From Sclerodactyla briareus (Eukaryota; Echinodermata; Holothuroidea; Dendrochirotida; Sclerodactylidae), in contig JAODTK010005620.1 of assembly GCA_026419785.1 (NCBI GenBank), positions 62,001 through 126,000 of the forward strand: a stretch of 64,000 bases of DNA, read 5' to 3'. Under the pieces are notes generated by a model, which had not been told where the DNA came from, ran no database searches, and was given only the letters and a program-made list of their open reading frames with translations. Position 1 is the first letter of the stretch. Every line of letters begins with the position of its first letter. The position numbers and the translations under genes are program-made. Below are positions 1 through 11,466 of this stretch, one piece after another.

Positions 1-1101
1 AGGGTCATTGTTCATAAGGGTCATTATTCATAAGGTTCTTTTTTCATAAGGTTCGTTATTCATAATGATCAAAAAGGTTCATTGTTCATAAGGTTCGTTA
101 TTCATAATGGCGAGAAGGTTCGGTATCATAATATTCAAAAGGTTCGTAATTCATAATCGACAAAAGGTTCGATATTCATAATAGAAACAAAGGTTCGATA
201 TTCATAATAGAAACAAAGGTTCGATATTCATAATAGAAACAAAGGTTCGATATTCATAATAGAAACAAAGGTTCGATATTCATAATAGAAACAAAGGTTC
301 GATATTCATAATAGAAACAAAGGTTCGATATTCATAATAGAAACAAAGGTTCGATATTCATAATAGTAAAAAAGGTTCGATATTTATAATAGGTCAAATG
401 TTCGATATCCATAATAAACCGAGAGATTTGCCATGGGGGATGGGGGGGGGGGGTGGGGTTGAGTCGGACCAAGAAGTGCGCGCCTCCTAATGACCCAACC
501 ATCCTTATTGGCAAGTAAGTACTTTTAATGGTGCCCTAGAAACACTGCTGCTGTCAAATTTTCTACTAACATATGCACGACCTCTATTGAACTGCCAAAA
601 AAAAAATCGTTAAAAATAGTAATTTAAAAAAAAAAAATTATCGATCACTTGGGTCATGGGGGTCTGACCCCCGTGGTATAAACTGGAATGAACCTGCAAA
701 AGACTTAGGATATTATGAATCTCGAACCTTTCGTCCTATATTATGATAGCGAACCTTTTTTTCTATTATGAATATCGAACCTTTTTTTCTATTATGAATA
801 TCGAACCTTTTTTTCTATTATGAATATCGAACCTTTTTTTCTATTATGAATATCGAACCTTTTTTTCTATTATGAATATCGAACCTTTTTTTCTATTATG
901 AATATCGAACCTTTTTTTCTATTATGAATATCGAACCTTTTTTTCTATTATAAATTTCGAACCTTATGGATTATGAACCCCTTTTATTATGAATATCGAA
1001 CCTTTTTTTCTATTATGAATATCGAACCTTTTTTTCTATTATGAATATCGAACCTTTAATTCAATTATGAATTACGAACTTATGAATAATGACCCTTATG
1101 G
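1..1101. mobile_element. Foldback-like element with long inverted arms made of 26-bp tandem repeats
   Basis: The left arm (1 to about 415) is a direct tandem repeat built on GGTTCGATATTCATAATAG plus a short A-rich spacer, with a period of 26 bp and about eight near-perfect copies between 165 and 375. The right arm (about 735-1101) holds the reverse complement with the same 26-bp period (TATTATGAATATCGAACC plus a T run). Both outer ends become variant units of the type AGGGTCATTATTCATAAG. The unpaired centre (416-735) holds a G run and no coding frame I recognise. Inverted arms made of tandem subrepeats are the hallmark of foldback elements (FB in Drosophila, TU in sea urchins). The left end may lie outside the window, so the target duplication cannot be judged. 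Confidence 0.75.
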
Positions 1102-2600
1102 ATATCGAGCAGACCCCCAGTTACAGTGCATAGAGATCATTTATGTTTTTAGGGTCTACTGTCATTCCACCATGAGCGGGCACTTCGTTTTCAACCGATA
1201 GTGAACGGTCCCTCTCGGCCTGGGGGGGGGGTTTAATCCGCGATTGGGAGGGGTACCAAGAGACGAAACAATCTGAGAATATTACATGCTGAATATATGA
1301 CAGCTCTATCAACAGCAGGAATATGTGTATTGAGAAAAAACATACGCGCAGCTGGCGCTCTTAATTTTTTCCTCATGCAGTTGAGGGTTTGAGCGGATTC
1401 TTAGGAATTTGCAAGCGTTTGTGATCAATATTGCAGATGGAACGTGACAAAATTGATTTAGCCGTGAAATTGAAGCTGGGGCAAAAGTGAGATTAGCATG
1501 TGAGAAATTTCATTCATTTTTGAACTGATTTATGTCTGGAAATTGCCCTGTTTGGTTAGCTTGTCCCCTAACCAATATGGTAAGAATCACTCTGAATGCT
1601 GTACGGCTGTAGTATGGAGCTATTATATTAACTGTAAAGGCTGTAGTGGTTTTGGTGTTTTGTTTTGCCTGGCGGGCTTTACAGTGTTGTGTGTGTGGTT
1701 GTCGGCGATAAGCAAGAAAAGAAAGAAGAACAAAGGATTTATTCAACCATTGACGGGAGGGGAAAACCAGGCCAAAGACCTCGTGAAACGAGGATTGTGC
1801 TGCCTATGTACCACAGGGTTGCTGGAAAGAATGGAGGTGGAGTATCACGATGCGTCAAATAGCAATAGCAACGCAGTCGGACTCCAATGTATATGGCAAT
1901 GACAAGAAAAGTTAACCTAACGTAGCCTAATGTTATGTCTTTCCCTAGGAGGTCTGTAGTACTAAAAGTTAGGCTAGAGTACAGGGGCTTGTAACGCTGG
2001 CCAGTAATGTATATGTGGGATAGAGGCCCTACTCCAGTTCTTGTCCTACCTTACAATATTGGTATGATTGCATATTAATGTATTATAGCTATAACCATGT
2101 CAGGATGTGTACTTGGAAGGTGTGGATGGTGGTACCAGCGAGTGCGCACCTAAGCATAAACATGAAACCACAAACTTTTCCCAAGACCATGTAAATTTGT
2201 AATGCCCAAAATCATAATTCATTTCAGTAAATATTTTGTTTATGCAATGTCATTTCCTAACCTGATATTACAGTTGGTCGCTGAAATCAAAGAATACGGG
2301 GCATTTCCGACGACCAGTAAGACCATGTTAGATATTGCTTGTGTACCCGTCGAGTGCGCACTGCAAAGTAATGAAAATGATGGCGCACTTCGAGATCACG
2401 TTTCAAGGACAATACACTTACCTGGATTTACCTGGATGGCCACCCTCTCGCCTGGCTTCAAAGAGTCTTCTGGGAGAATGGCTCTTAGGGATAAGAGGTC
2501 TAATGACCCTTAAAGATCCTGCACTCAGCTATTCTGTTCTTGAAAATATTTAGGGTTTGTTGGCTGTGACTGCTTCCTGCGGCAGTTTATTCAAAGTTTT
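1102..2600. other. Intergenic or intronic, no gene recognised
   Basis: There is a G run near 1219. The open frame at 1543-1902 (+, 119 codons) has a hydrophobic stretch followed by a basic KKRKKNK cluster. It has no recognisable family, and the opposite strand is open over part of it, so I do not call it a gene. Confidence 0.4.
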
Positions 2601-3075
2601 CCAATATCCCTACAGGAAATTACGGGTCGTCTGTACTTCCAAATGCACTGTTGATGGTCTTATTTTCATTGAATGTCCTCTAGTGACCTTGATATCTCCA
2701 TGATTCAGCAAAGTCATCCACTTGAGGCTAATCCTTTCTTGTGTTATATTGTAAAATGTAATCATATCTTGGCGTGAGTGGTGTTGTTCTATTGTCATCA
2801 ACCTCAAATCTTTCAATCTCTCTTCGTACGACTTATCTCTCTGCCCATGGATGATTTTTGTCATTCTCCTTTGCACTCCTTCTAATAACTCAATGTTTTC
2901 TTCAAGTATGGTCTCCAGGGTGGTACACAATAATCCAGATGTGGCCTCACAAGGGATTTGTACAGATTCAGCCCTACCTTAAGAGTCAAAGTTGGTGAAT
3001 TCAGTTTGATAATTCCCATCACTCTATTTTTCGCTTCCTATTCCTTAGCAGATTCATCACACTGTCTACTAAATT
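2600..3075 (-). mobile_element. LINE relic, C-terminal end of reverse transcriptase (CR1/L2-like)
   Basis: On the minus strand the frame 2930-2610 reads ENIELLEGVQRRMTKIIHG followed by KSYEERLKDLRLMTIEQ. This is the typical tail of a non-LTR reverse transcriptase ('ELLEGVQRR...RL..L.L..LE.RR.R.D'). Just upstream (about 2990-2930) a shifted frame gives the expected 'GHIWIIVYHPGDHT' stretch, equivalent to the family's 'LVRPHLDYC...W.PY'. The copy is therefore frame-broken and 5'-truncated. It is inactive. The clade is inferred from the tail motif only. Confidence 0.7.
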
Positions 3076-4000
3076 TCATAGTTGTATTCACATATTTTCC
3101 CAAATCCTTCTCTCTTCCGCCTCTCTTCTTCTGTTTTCATATTCCTTTCTTACATGTAATAGTCTACTTCGGGTTCCCATATCCAATCTGCTTCCACTGA
3201 AACATTTTCCAACATAAATTCATTTATTTGCCCATTTCTCTGTCCACCATATTTGTTGGGGACTTTATAGGGACCTGGGGAGTTAAAGGGGTTGTATGAC
3301 ATGCATAAGCACCTTGCCGGAGGGGGGGGTGGGGGTTCTCACACATTATATTAACGGATCAAACCTTATTGTGATGTATGCAAACAAACACTTGATAACA
3401 AACAGCAATTTCATACAAGACAAATTATTTATATAAAAAGTAACACACCTGATCAGATGACTAATCCCCAATGAATGACATGTTGAAGTGTACGAAACAT
3501 CGTGAGAAGCAACTATGTTTATAGGTGGAAACTCATTTCCTACCCTTCCCCACCTTGTCAGGCATCTTACTTACCATTTGGAATGGGACTCTGTTGTCGA
3601 CCATAAGAATGATCATCTTAACGGTCCTTCTTCCTGCCCCTTCTATGCCCGCAATTCATGCATCCATCAGAGTAGGGCCTATATGGTCTTTGGAGCGTCT
3701 GCCTCACGGCGATTCCGACTTTTACTTTAAATAACCGTATCAATGATGCTATATATGTCATCTCACTCTCTCCCCCTCCCCCCCCCTCTCTCTCTCTCTC
3801 TCCCTCGAATATCGTGGACGAGTCATCTAAAAGTTACACTACAGAGTGACTTTTCCAAACTTCTCGAAATCTCCTGATTGTGACTCCCCCTGGTGTGTAG
3901 GCCATCTTTCTTTCTTCGTTTCCTGGTTTCCGTCTTGGAGTGGGCCCCTGACGCAACTATAGTGGCAATGATCGTCTGATGAGCTGCTGGTGGTCTTTGC
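3076..4000. other. No gene recognised; CT microsatellite
   Basis: A short pyrimidine tract of CT repeats with a C run lies at about 3765-3805, and a G run near 3320. Nothing else could be assigned. Confidence 0.4.
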
Positions 4001-4960
4001 TTCAGATGTTTCGCTCGCAAGAAGTCAATGTCATGTCATCGTTGCACTTCCACTTCCAGGGGATATAGCCAGTTTCTTCGGAAGGCGGCTGATAAGGTTC
4101 TGCGTGGAAAGATTGCTTCTGGTAAGGCAGCTGAGATCAATCTGCACACATGATAAGTGTCTCCGCTCTCCTACATTCTCTCTCATGTGGCGTGGCATTC
4201 TGAGTGCTAAAGCACTTTAAGAGGTCCGAACACACTGAACATCCCAACGGCGTGAATTTAGATGGACTTGTAATGGGGCGGGAGAAGGAACAACACGATC
4301 TTCTTCGTAAGGGCCTTGTTCTATCAATGGAATCGATATGTGGGATTTGTGACCGTCGTATAATAACAACACATAATCAATTATCGCCTCTGGTGGAATG
4401 AATTTGTTAAGAAATATTCTGGATATAATCCAAGCACACAATCGCCGTTGCTCTCCTCAGCTCTTTGCATTTTGAAAGCTGACTTCTCCCAGGCAGTGCT
4501 CCCTCCTTTGGCCTTTGCACGAAAGTATGGGGGGGATGGCCTGGCCACGCACTACCTGCTCTAAAACAGTAGTTATATCGCCTCTCTGTCGGTCGTGACA
4601 CTGTTCAGTTTTTTTTGCCCCTAAGGGCCGACTACCATCTGCTGCTCATGTTCGAATTGACATCCCGTCTCAATCAATGTTAAAACCACCAACTTGGGTG
4701 TGTCGGTCAATCGTATTTGTTGAGATCTCTCCAGCTCCCGAAAGTAGTTATCAATGCCTCCTTACTCGTTGCCGCTGCCCTCCTAAGACTTAGCTTCTGC
4801 GTCTTAAACCACCTGCAAACTACTCGGGCCACCTCTTCATGAAGTCGCTGGAACCAATGAACTGAAAAACTGCTTCTCATTTTCTTCAGGTAACCCAAGG
4901 AAGCTGGCCCTATTTGTCGCCAGCTGAATAACCTGGGATCTTGAAAGTGGGAAGCCTATG
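4000..4960 (-). pseudogene. pogo/Tigger-type (DDE_1) transposase relic
   Basis: On the minus strand the frame 4441-4217 contains LLLYDGHKSHISIPLIE. This matches the catalytic 'DGH.SH' block of pogo/Tigger/jerky DDE transposases, with the aspartate near 4356. The other two minus frames just downstream supply the expected following blocks, FLLPPHYKS and VGMFSVFGPLK ('LPPH.SH..QPLD.G.F..LK'). Upstream, another frame gives AFKMQRAEESNGDCVLGLYPEYF. Conserved blocks spread over three frames, with stops, mean a dead copy. The amino-terminal DNA-binding part is not visible and the terminal inverted repeats were not located. Confidence 0.7.
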
Positions 4961-5296
4961 TTTGTGCCAAATAATTATGTGGTCTTTCAATTTTCGTTCT
5001 TGGTCATTCGGAATCAGGGAGTCTTTTGCCGATGAGGACAGGTTTCAACAGCTGGCCTATCAGATTGATTGGTATGTAAATATGTAATCGTAATTCGAAA
5101 TGGTGTTACTCTACTGGAAAAAAAAAAAAAATTGATGAAATATTTACTTGAATGGGAGTCATTTTTGCTTGTAAATTGCTTGGTGGTTGCCCTTATAACG
5201 CGTTACTACGGTGATCAATAACATTAGGCTAGACGAGCAGTCGACGGGTACGCGCAGTCGACGGGTACCCTATGATACCTGGATGTATTGTATAAA

Positions 5297-5430
5297 ATTA
5301 GTGTTAGGGATCCCATTAGGCATGGGGTTAGGGTTAGTGAGGTCAGGTTTGGGTTTTGTGACGATAAGATTCGAGATTGTATCTGGAATTGGAATGTGAC
5401 CCCAACCCCACCCCTATCCCTAACACTAAT
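5297..5430. mobile_element. Small palindromic MITE
   Basis: A perfect 15-bp inverted pair, ATTAGTGTTAGGGAT at 5297-5311 and its complement at 5416-5430, encloses a further imperfect palindrome (GGGGTTAGGG against CCCCAACCCC). The 134-bp unit would fold into one long hairpin. It encodes nothing. The inserting family is unknown. A short direct duplication (GCAGTCGACGGGTAC, two copies, near 5236-5270) lies just upstream. Confidence 0.55.
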
Positions 5431-5929
5431 AACACATAAGTATACATTATGCAATGCACGAGTGTACCTGTTGGTTGCTGTCATATGCTTTGATCCAAAC
5501 TGACAGTGGTAGTAGGACTATAGCAACACAAAATGTGGCCAGTATCTTCTAGGCTAGTTCTACTCCTATGCAAATACTCATCAAAGCCTGTCAGCAACTA
5601 AACGAGGTATGTGGTGTGGTACCTCAGGAAATTGGGCACCAAGAGCACAAACTAAAAGTCTAAAATTCAACTCGATGAGACCCCTCGGAGGGGTCAGGGT
5701 TGGCGTCAGGAACAATCTTGCGGAGAGTGTCCCAATCAGCACCAGTTCGAGGAAAAAAGCTGTGACTTTAAGTGTCAGTATTGGACTGTACTCTCATGTA
5801 GCGATGCTTCTGTTGCTGCCAAGTTGCTCGAAGTCTGGGTTGTATGTAACGGGTACATTCAATGCCGTCTAGTGGTTACCTGTGTTTTAGGACATCGGTA
5901 AGCGCCCTCATGCATACGTCGGTCTTCTA

Positions 5930-6350
5930 AAGTTTGTAGGTTTAGTTCACCACGCATGGGTGACACACTTGCATCTCGCTTGAGGCTTACAAAAAACCTT
6001 GTCGACCCCACTTTGAATATGCATCAGTGGCATGGGCCCCTATACCAAGAAGAATGCTGACCAGCTTGAAAAAATCCAAAAAAGAGCAGCGCATTCATTC
6101 CAATGATTATCATTCCAGAATGCCTTGCTGCGTTACGCAGGTGGTCAGCACTCTTGGCCTTGATACTCTTGACATCAGACGGAAGTCCAGGCGCCTATGT
6201 GTATTTAAGCAGGCAATTCTTGGTCACTTGTGCCTGCCCATTGATGATCTCTTACCCCAGACTCGTATACTCCTGTTCCTGTGAATAAGGATTGTTACAA
6301 ATACTCGTTTGTCCTAGGATGATTACGGGACTGGATACGCTCCCCACAAA
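5930..6350 (+). mobile_element. LINE relic, reverse transcriptase C-terminus, frame-broken
   Basis: Plus-strand frames give PHFEYASVAWAP and GPYTKKNADQLEKIQKRAA, then LDTLDIRRKSRRLCVFKQ. These are the ordered C-terminal blocks of a jockey/CR1-group non-LTR reverse transcriptase ('RPHLEYAS..W.PYTKK...LE..Q.RAAR' and 'L..L.L..RR...L....K'). The blocks sit in different frames and the rest of the element is missing, so it is a dead fragment. Confidence 0.75.
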
Positions 6351-7078
6351 CAATAGGGATTATCCAGAATATTGAAAGATTCCAGAATGCAGTTAGTAAC
6401 CACTTGAGTGCCACTTCAAGACGGACCTAACAGTGTTTCGTTTGGCTGCCAACCCATATCCTGATCGTTTGGCTCCTAACAGGAACAGCTGACCAGTATT
6501 GAGTTCAAGGTTCGCTGATAATTGCCACAGCGCTTATCTTTCTGAATTTCCTTATGATGATCCCATACGACAGGAGCAATATTCCCATTGGGGGCAATAA
6601 AGGAGGTGCAAGCAAGGGCTAATGATAATGCTATCCCATGATACTAATAAAACAATAATGTTCCTCACATGAGGGCTTCTCCGATCTGCAGTTGCTGGTT
6701 GTAGCAATAATTCCTACAATGTCTTCGATGGCTCGTCATGTGCCAGTGTAGGTGAAGATGTCAGAGTCGCCAAAGATAAAAAGAGAAAACCAACTGAAGA
6801 CGTTGAGTGATGAAAACTGTGGACGCAACCCAGGAATCCATGGCTACCCAGGTGGCAAGTGGCAGTAATTCACACACCTGCCAGGCGATGAACAATGATC
6901 TGACATCTGAAGGGAGACACCCACTACGTCAGTCATCACTCATCAGCCCTTCACTCAAAAAATTACCGTCCTATGCCATTGTTAGAGGTTGCTGTGCGGC
7001 TGATGATAATACTAATTTGCACAATAATGGAAAATTAGCTGGAAATCATCTTGTGTACTGAACAGATTTGGGGGTAGT
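6351..7078. other. No gene recognised
   Basis: This is the probable continuation of the LINE 3' part and then unique sequence. The open frame at 6807-7061 has no recognisable family. Confidence 0.35.
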
Positions 7079-7079
7079 C

Positions 7080-8526
7080 AGTGGCGGCGGAAGCCTACAA
7101 AATTAGGGGGGGACGCAGACCAAACTATCGATGAGTTGATGTGTGTTACTATCTAGCGGAGCACCACCATTGGTTGTCGCGGAGCGTGCAGAAATTTTTT
7201 GAGTTTTACAAACCTCCCAGATGGCCGGAAACAACACTTCCTGAGCGTTTTGAGCTATAGTGCCCCAGTCATTAAAATGGGGTCATGTCTGCAAAATGGT
7301 AGTAATTATTAAAATGTATGTATGAAGAATGATAATGCATATCAGATGGGTTTGGGACAGCGAATTCCCGCTGAGGGAGAGCCCGGGAGAGGAAAATCGG
7401 CGTTCTTCTTCTGTAGGTGATTTCCATTGCACGATCGCGACGAGAAATTATGATTGCTCACCCAGAGCCCCTTTCCCGCCCCCCGTTGGCCATTCCCCTG
7501 TGGTCACGTGGTTAACGTATTGGACTTGCAGTCTTTTAGGTGTTTAGGTAGGGTCTACGTGCCCGTAGGATGGACGAACCAAACACTGGAAGATTAATAT
7601 GTTTTAACACTTTGGTTCCCTCGCATTTTACAATAGCTGACCAACTAAGTGGGAAATTATTACGTACGTTTAGGAGACACCAAAAGTGGTGTCTTTGAAA
7701 CGTACGTAAAACTTTTTTCCACTTGGTGATGAAGTGTTGTAACAAACAAGGGATCAAGGTTTCAAATATGTTATTGTTTATTGCAACCTATCCTGTAAGC
7801 AATTTATAGCGATTTGAATAATACAGTTTGATACATATAGATCATGCTGTTTTGGTGTCTTTTTATTTGAAACGTTTGTAACACCTAAAGCCATTACTGC
7901 AAGATAGTAGATGATAAAGCCATTAACAGACATGTTATTTGGGGTATTTCTTAATGTTCATCATAAAGCTGAACAAAAATGCAAGCATCACTTTTCTATT
8001 TCAATCTAATGGACTAAACTTTTTCAAATGTCCCACTTTTGGGCTGCTGAGTATTGTGGCCTTGCACATACAGCGGTGATTATTGTCCATCTTGAATAAT
8101 CTAGTAGGCATAGTCAAGAGACTAGCATACAGTCAGTCGGTCATCACTTGCATTCGCCAAAAATGCTGACTATTGTTTCTTCTTGTTCTAGTTTTTCACA
8201 TTTCTCTAGCGGAGGTAAATATTCCCATTCGATTACAGATTTCGCTACAAGCTGCGAATATTGCAGACCAGGCGGCAACAGGTTCGGTACCGCAACATTT
8301 GTTGAACTTAGAAAGGATACTAGTTTCACATTTATTTAGGCCTGTCATAATCTATTGTCTGTATATATTCCATCATGCTCCGCAGATAGATAATGATAGT
8401 TCAATTGTCGATGTTGGTGCTAATTTTCAAATTTCCTTTGGTCAAAATTTTTAGGGGGGATGGACCCCCCCACTCTAAATTTTTTGGGGGATGAATCCCC
8501 CCATCCCCCCCGCTTGCGCTGCCTAT
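7080..8526. mobile_element. hAT-type non-autonomous element, about 1.45 kb
   Basis: The left end (C)AGTGGCGGCGGAAGC and the complement of the right end, (C)ATAGGCAGCGCAAGC, form imperfect terminal inverted repeats of the hAT style. The flanks carry GGGTAGTC on the left and GGGTAGTA on the right, a 7-of-8 match to the 8-bp target duplication expected of hAT. Just inside both ends are G-rich or C-rich tracts. The interior (about 7150-7300) shares a block ('ACCACCATTGGTTG' ... 'CAGATGGCCGGAAACA') with the element at 29311-30778. No transposase frame was recognised. Confidence 0.65.
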
Positions 8527-11160
8527 GGGTAGTATTGAGTAGTCTATTTCGCATATACTTTATGCAATTTCTTAGAATTGGCTGGACTCCCACAAAACTT
8601 GGTGGACGATGTCAACTATCAGTCCAGATATTAAATTGAATAGGCAGAGTAAAAGCCCCTGAAGGTCAACTTATTGACTAATGCAAGTTCGTCAGATTTA
8701 CATGAAAGTTTGTAGACTGTCTTTAATTGTGAGAATTCAAGGGTGTGGTGCCAGGTCACTGGAGGTCATTAAGTAAAATTTGGAGAAAATCAGTGGTATT
8801 GTGTTGTCCTATAATCCTATAGCCTCTCTGATGCCTCCAGTAATGCATCCCCTCTACCTACCCCCACCCCCATCAGACATCCTGGTCACATTACAAGGTC
8901 AAAGATGGTCTCAGATACATTATGGGCCATTATTTGATAAACTGAAGATGCCATTTTCCAAGTACTCACTACTCAGTTGGAGAACATTGTACACCATGTG
9001 ATGTCAATGTACATTTTTGAAGTCAAAGGTCATTGAGGGTGCACAATGATCCATTGTCTGAAAAACTGCATAAATCTGCAAAAGCATATTGAACTTTTGT
9101 AAGAAACTGAGGAAATCTGCAAAATGCTTTCTCTACAGATTAGGTTGAACTACCATCATGGTCAGTACTGTGTTATCATGGACCATTACCATCATACTTG
9201 ATCAGTGCTATCTTGGATTAGTGATACTGATGAGGTGTTCAGTGCATTTGAGGGTTCAAAGTGCATAAAAGGAGAAATCAATATTATGAAGGAAGAAGAA
9301 AACAGAAAAAAATCTGCAAAATGCTTCTACAGAATAGCTTGGTTTACTATATACTACTTGGCCGAGGCCATGAGAGGATACATTGCAAAGGATTTTAGCC
9401 TGGAAAAATGAGAAAAGCAGTTGGGGTTGCCAGCTAGTACTCCGTGAAATAGCCAGATGCTCGTTAAGTGCTAACTGTTATTGAAGTAATCCGTTCTTCT
9501 AGAATATCCCTTTGCTCATGATGAAACCGTCTAAATTGATAGATTGGACCCAGGACAATGGCATGTTTAATCTATAGTAGGTTAATTTGCCCAGACTGAC
9601 CTTCCCCCCTCCCCTGTCCATTTTCTGTCTGTGTGTACACTGATGAATGTCTTATTGAGTGTATGTGCTGATCAAAACCTATGACTATATACCATTCGTC
9701 CATGCTGTAAAGACCTCTGAACTATTTCAATTGATTTTGATTCCCATGAGTCATTACTTCTTCTCATTCTGTCCGAGTACAAGCAAAACCCGAGGGCGAG
9801 GGATATAACTATTGGTGAAATACCCAATGTTCATTGAGGGGCTGCAGGCCCTTGGACTATTCTTGGAATTTCCTGATTGACTAGACAGAGGGAAGCGAGC
9901 AGCGTTTCAGTCAAACTGTTGGAGGAAACGGTAGGGATTGAACAAGCACTTCAGCATACGCGGCCATTGAAGGTGATTCATAATGTCGCAATATGAACGT
10001 TTGCATTTCACATTTGGCTGCTTAGCAGAATATCTTGACCCCTGCAATGATGAAGATGACCTATAAATACGTAAATATGCCTGCTGGGCGTGCAGGATAT
10101 ATAGCTTGCCAAATTTTATTGCCGGCTAAAATTAGTACCAATTTCAATCAATTTACCGATCAAGTGACAATTATGGCAGTTGAATGTTTAATGGGTAAAA
10201 TGATGAACTCAATATTTCGGTGCTGGTTGGCAATGACCTAAATTTTGATGTGATGGGTTGGTCATGCTGAGTGCTGGCTTCCACCAACCAGTGTAGCTAC
10301 ATCCTGGCTGGTGGCCAGGTCTTAATGAGGAGCATCTACAGATAGATCATTAGTAACTTTTCACACCCGTACTATACACACACAACCTCTTGCTTGTTTT
10401 CACTTCACACTGTGCTTCCTGGGAGACCTCCTTTGGACCAGCCAATAGCATTCACTACCTCTCAACTCACACAAGTCCACCTCAATAGGTAACCATTTTA
10501 ACACGTGGGTAGCGTGGAACTTTCAGAGACTTGCCTGTCCAACGCACTGTCAGAACAGTCCACAGGCTTCCAACAGAGTTCAAACTTGCACTCAGTTGGT
10601 TTTGTATCGGAGCACTACCGACCCTAGGTAATCTGCCTCCTTGTCTGTAATTACTATTAAATTAGCTCCCAAACTGGAGTCCACATTTCCCTCCAGCAGA
10701 ATTTGAACAGCAGAATATGAATGCTTACTTAATACTTAGATTAAGAGTGGGTGTGCATGAGGGAGGGGCAATAATAATAATACATCCCTCCCCCCTACTA
10801 TGAATGGGGAGGGGAGTTCAGACAGGTGCGGGCAGGATTATGGGGTCCGTTACATCATTAACAATTTTGTTGTCATTCTGCTACACAACTCTCTAAATCC
10901 AGGACACAAGAAGAGTACCGTTCATAAAATACGTCCCAGGAGGTGTTTAAACTTACTTTACTACCAGTTCACGTCTGCGTTTTTCCTTATCAGGGAACCA
11001 TACAAATGTACGATAATCATTTACCTCAAACAATCGAAAAAAGTAAATAAGTAGTTATCAAAGCATAGGGAAGGGCTGTTCCTGTTGCATTAGGAATTGC
11101 TTCTTCTCAATTGGGCGGGGGTTAGACGAAATACTGATGGACTTGGTCTTGTTTGGCATA
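8527..11160. other. No gene recognised
   Basis: This is AT-rich, apparently unique sequence with only short chance frames. Imperfect internal repetition is visible at about 9030-9350 (repeated 'CTGCAAAATGCTTCT' type phrases), part of the dispersed family described at 21475-22690. Confidence 0.35.
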
Positions 11161-11466
11161 CACACACTGAAAAAATTCTCATTATATAGCCCACGTTCCA
11201 GTAACAGCTGATCAAAGCGCTTTTTACGCCATTACCACCTCTGCTCATTTGAACGGGTACGACCTCCGACAATCCCGGAGATATATGTGGCAGCCAGCCA
11301 TATCAGCGCCGGTTGTACTCAGGACCTCCCGGTCCCATTTGTACACCTGGTGGAAAGAAGCAGTTTTGGAGATTAATACCATCTCGCTCAAAGGTACGAC
11401 GTGGACTCGAACCCACAACCTCAGGATTACGAGCTCGTATGTTTGACAGCTAGGCACTCACGCTCT
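11160..11466 (-). repeat. tRNA-derived SINE
   Basis: Read on the minus strand from 11466, a tRNA-like head has an A-box-like stretch (GTGAGTGCCTAGC) and a perfect B box (GGTTCGAGTCC). A body with 'CCACCAGGTGTACAAATGGG' follows. The tail contains 'AAAGCGCTTTGATCAG' and 'GGGCTATATAAT', the style of 3' end shared by many tRNA SINEs with their partner LINEs. Its length of about 300 bp is usual. The head is too degenerate for me to call a functional tRNA. Confidence 0.65.

Noticed and set aside
1543-1902. 119-codon open frame with a membrane-like segment
   Set aside because: One hydrophobic stretch is weak evidence, and the opposite strand is also open over part of it.
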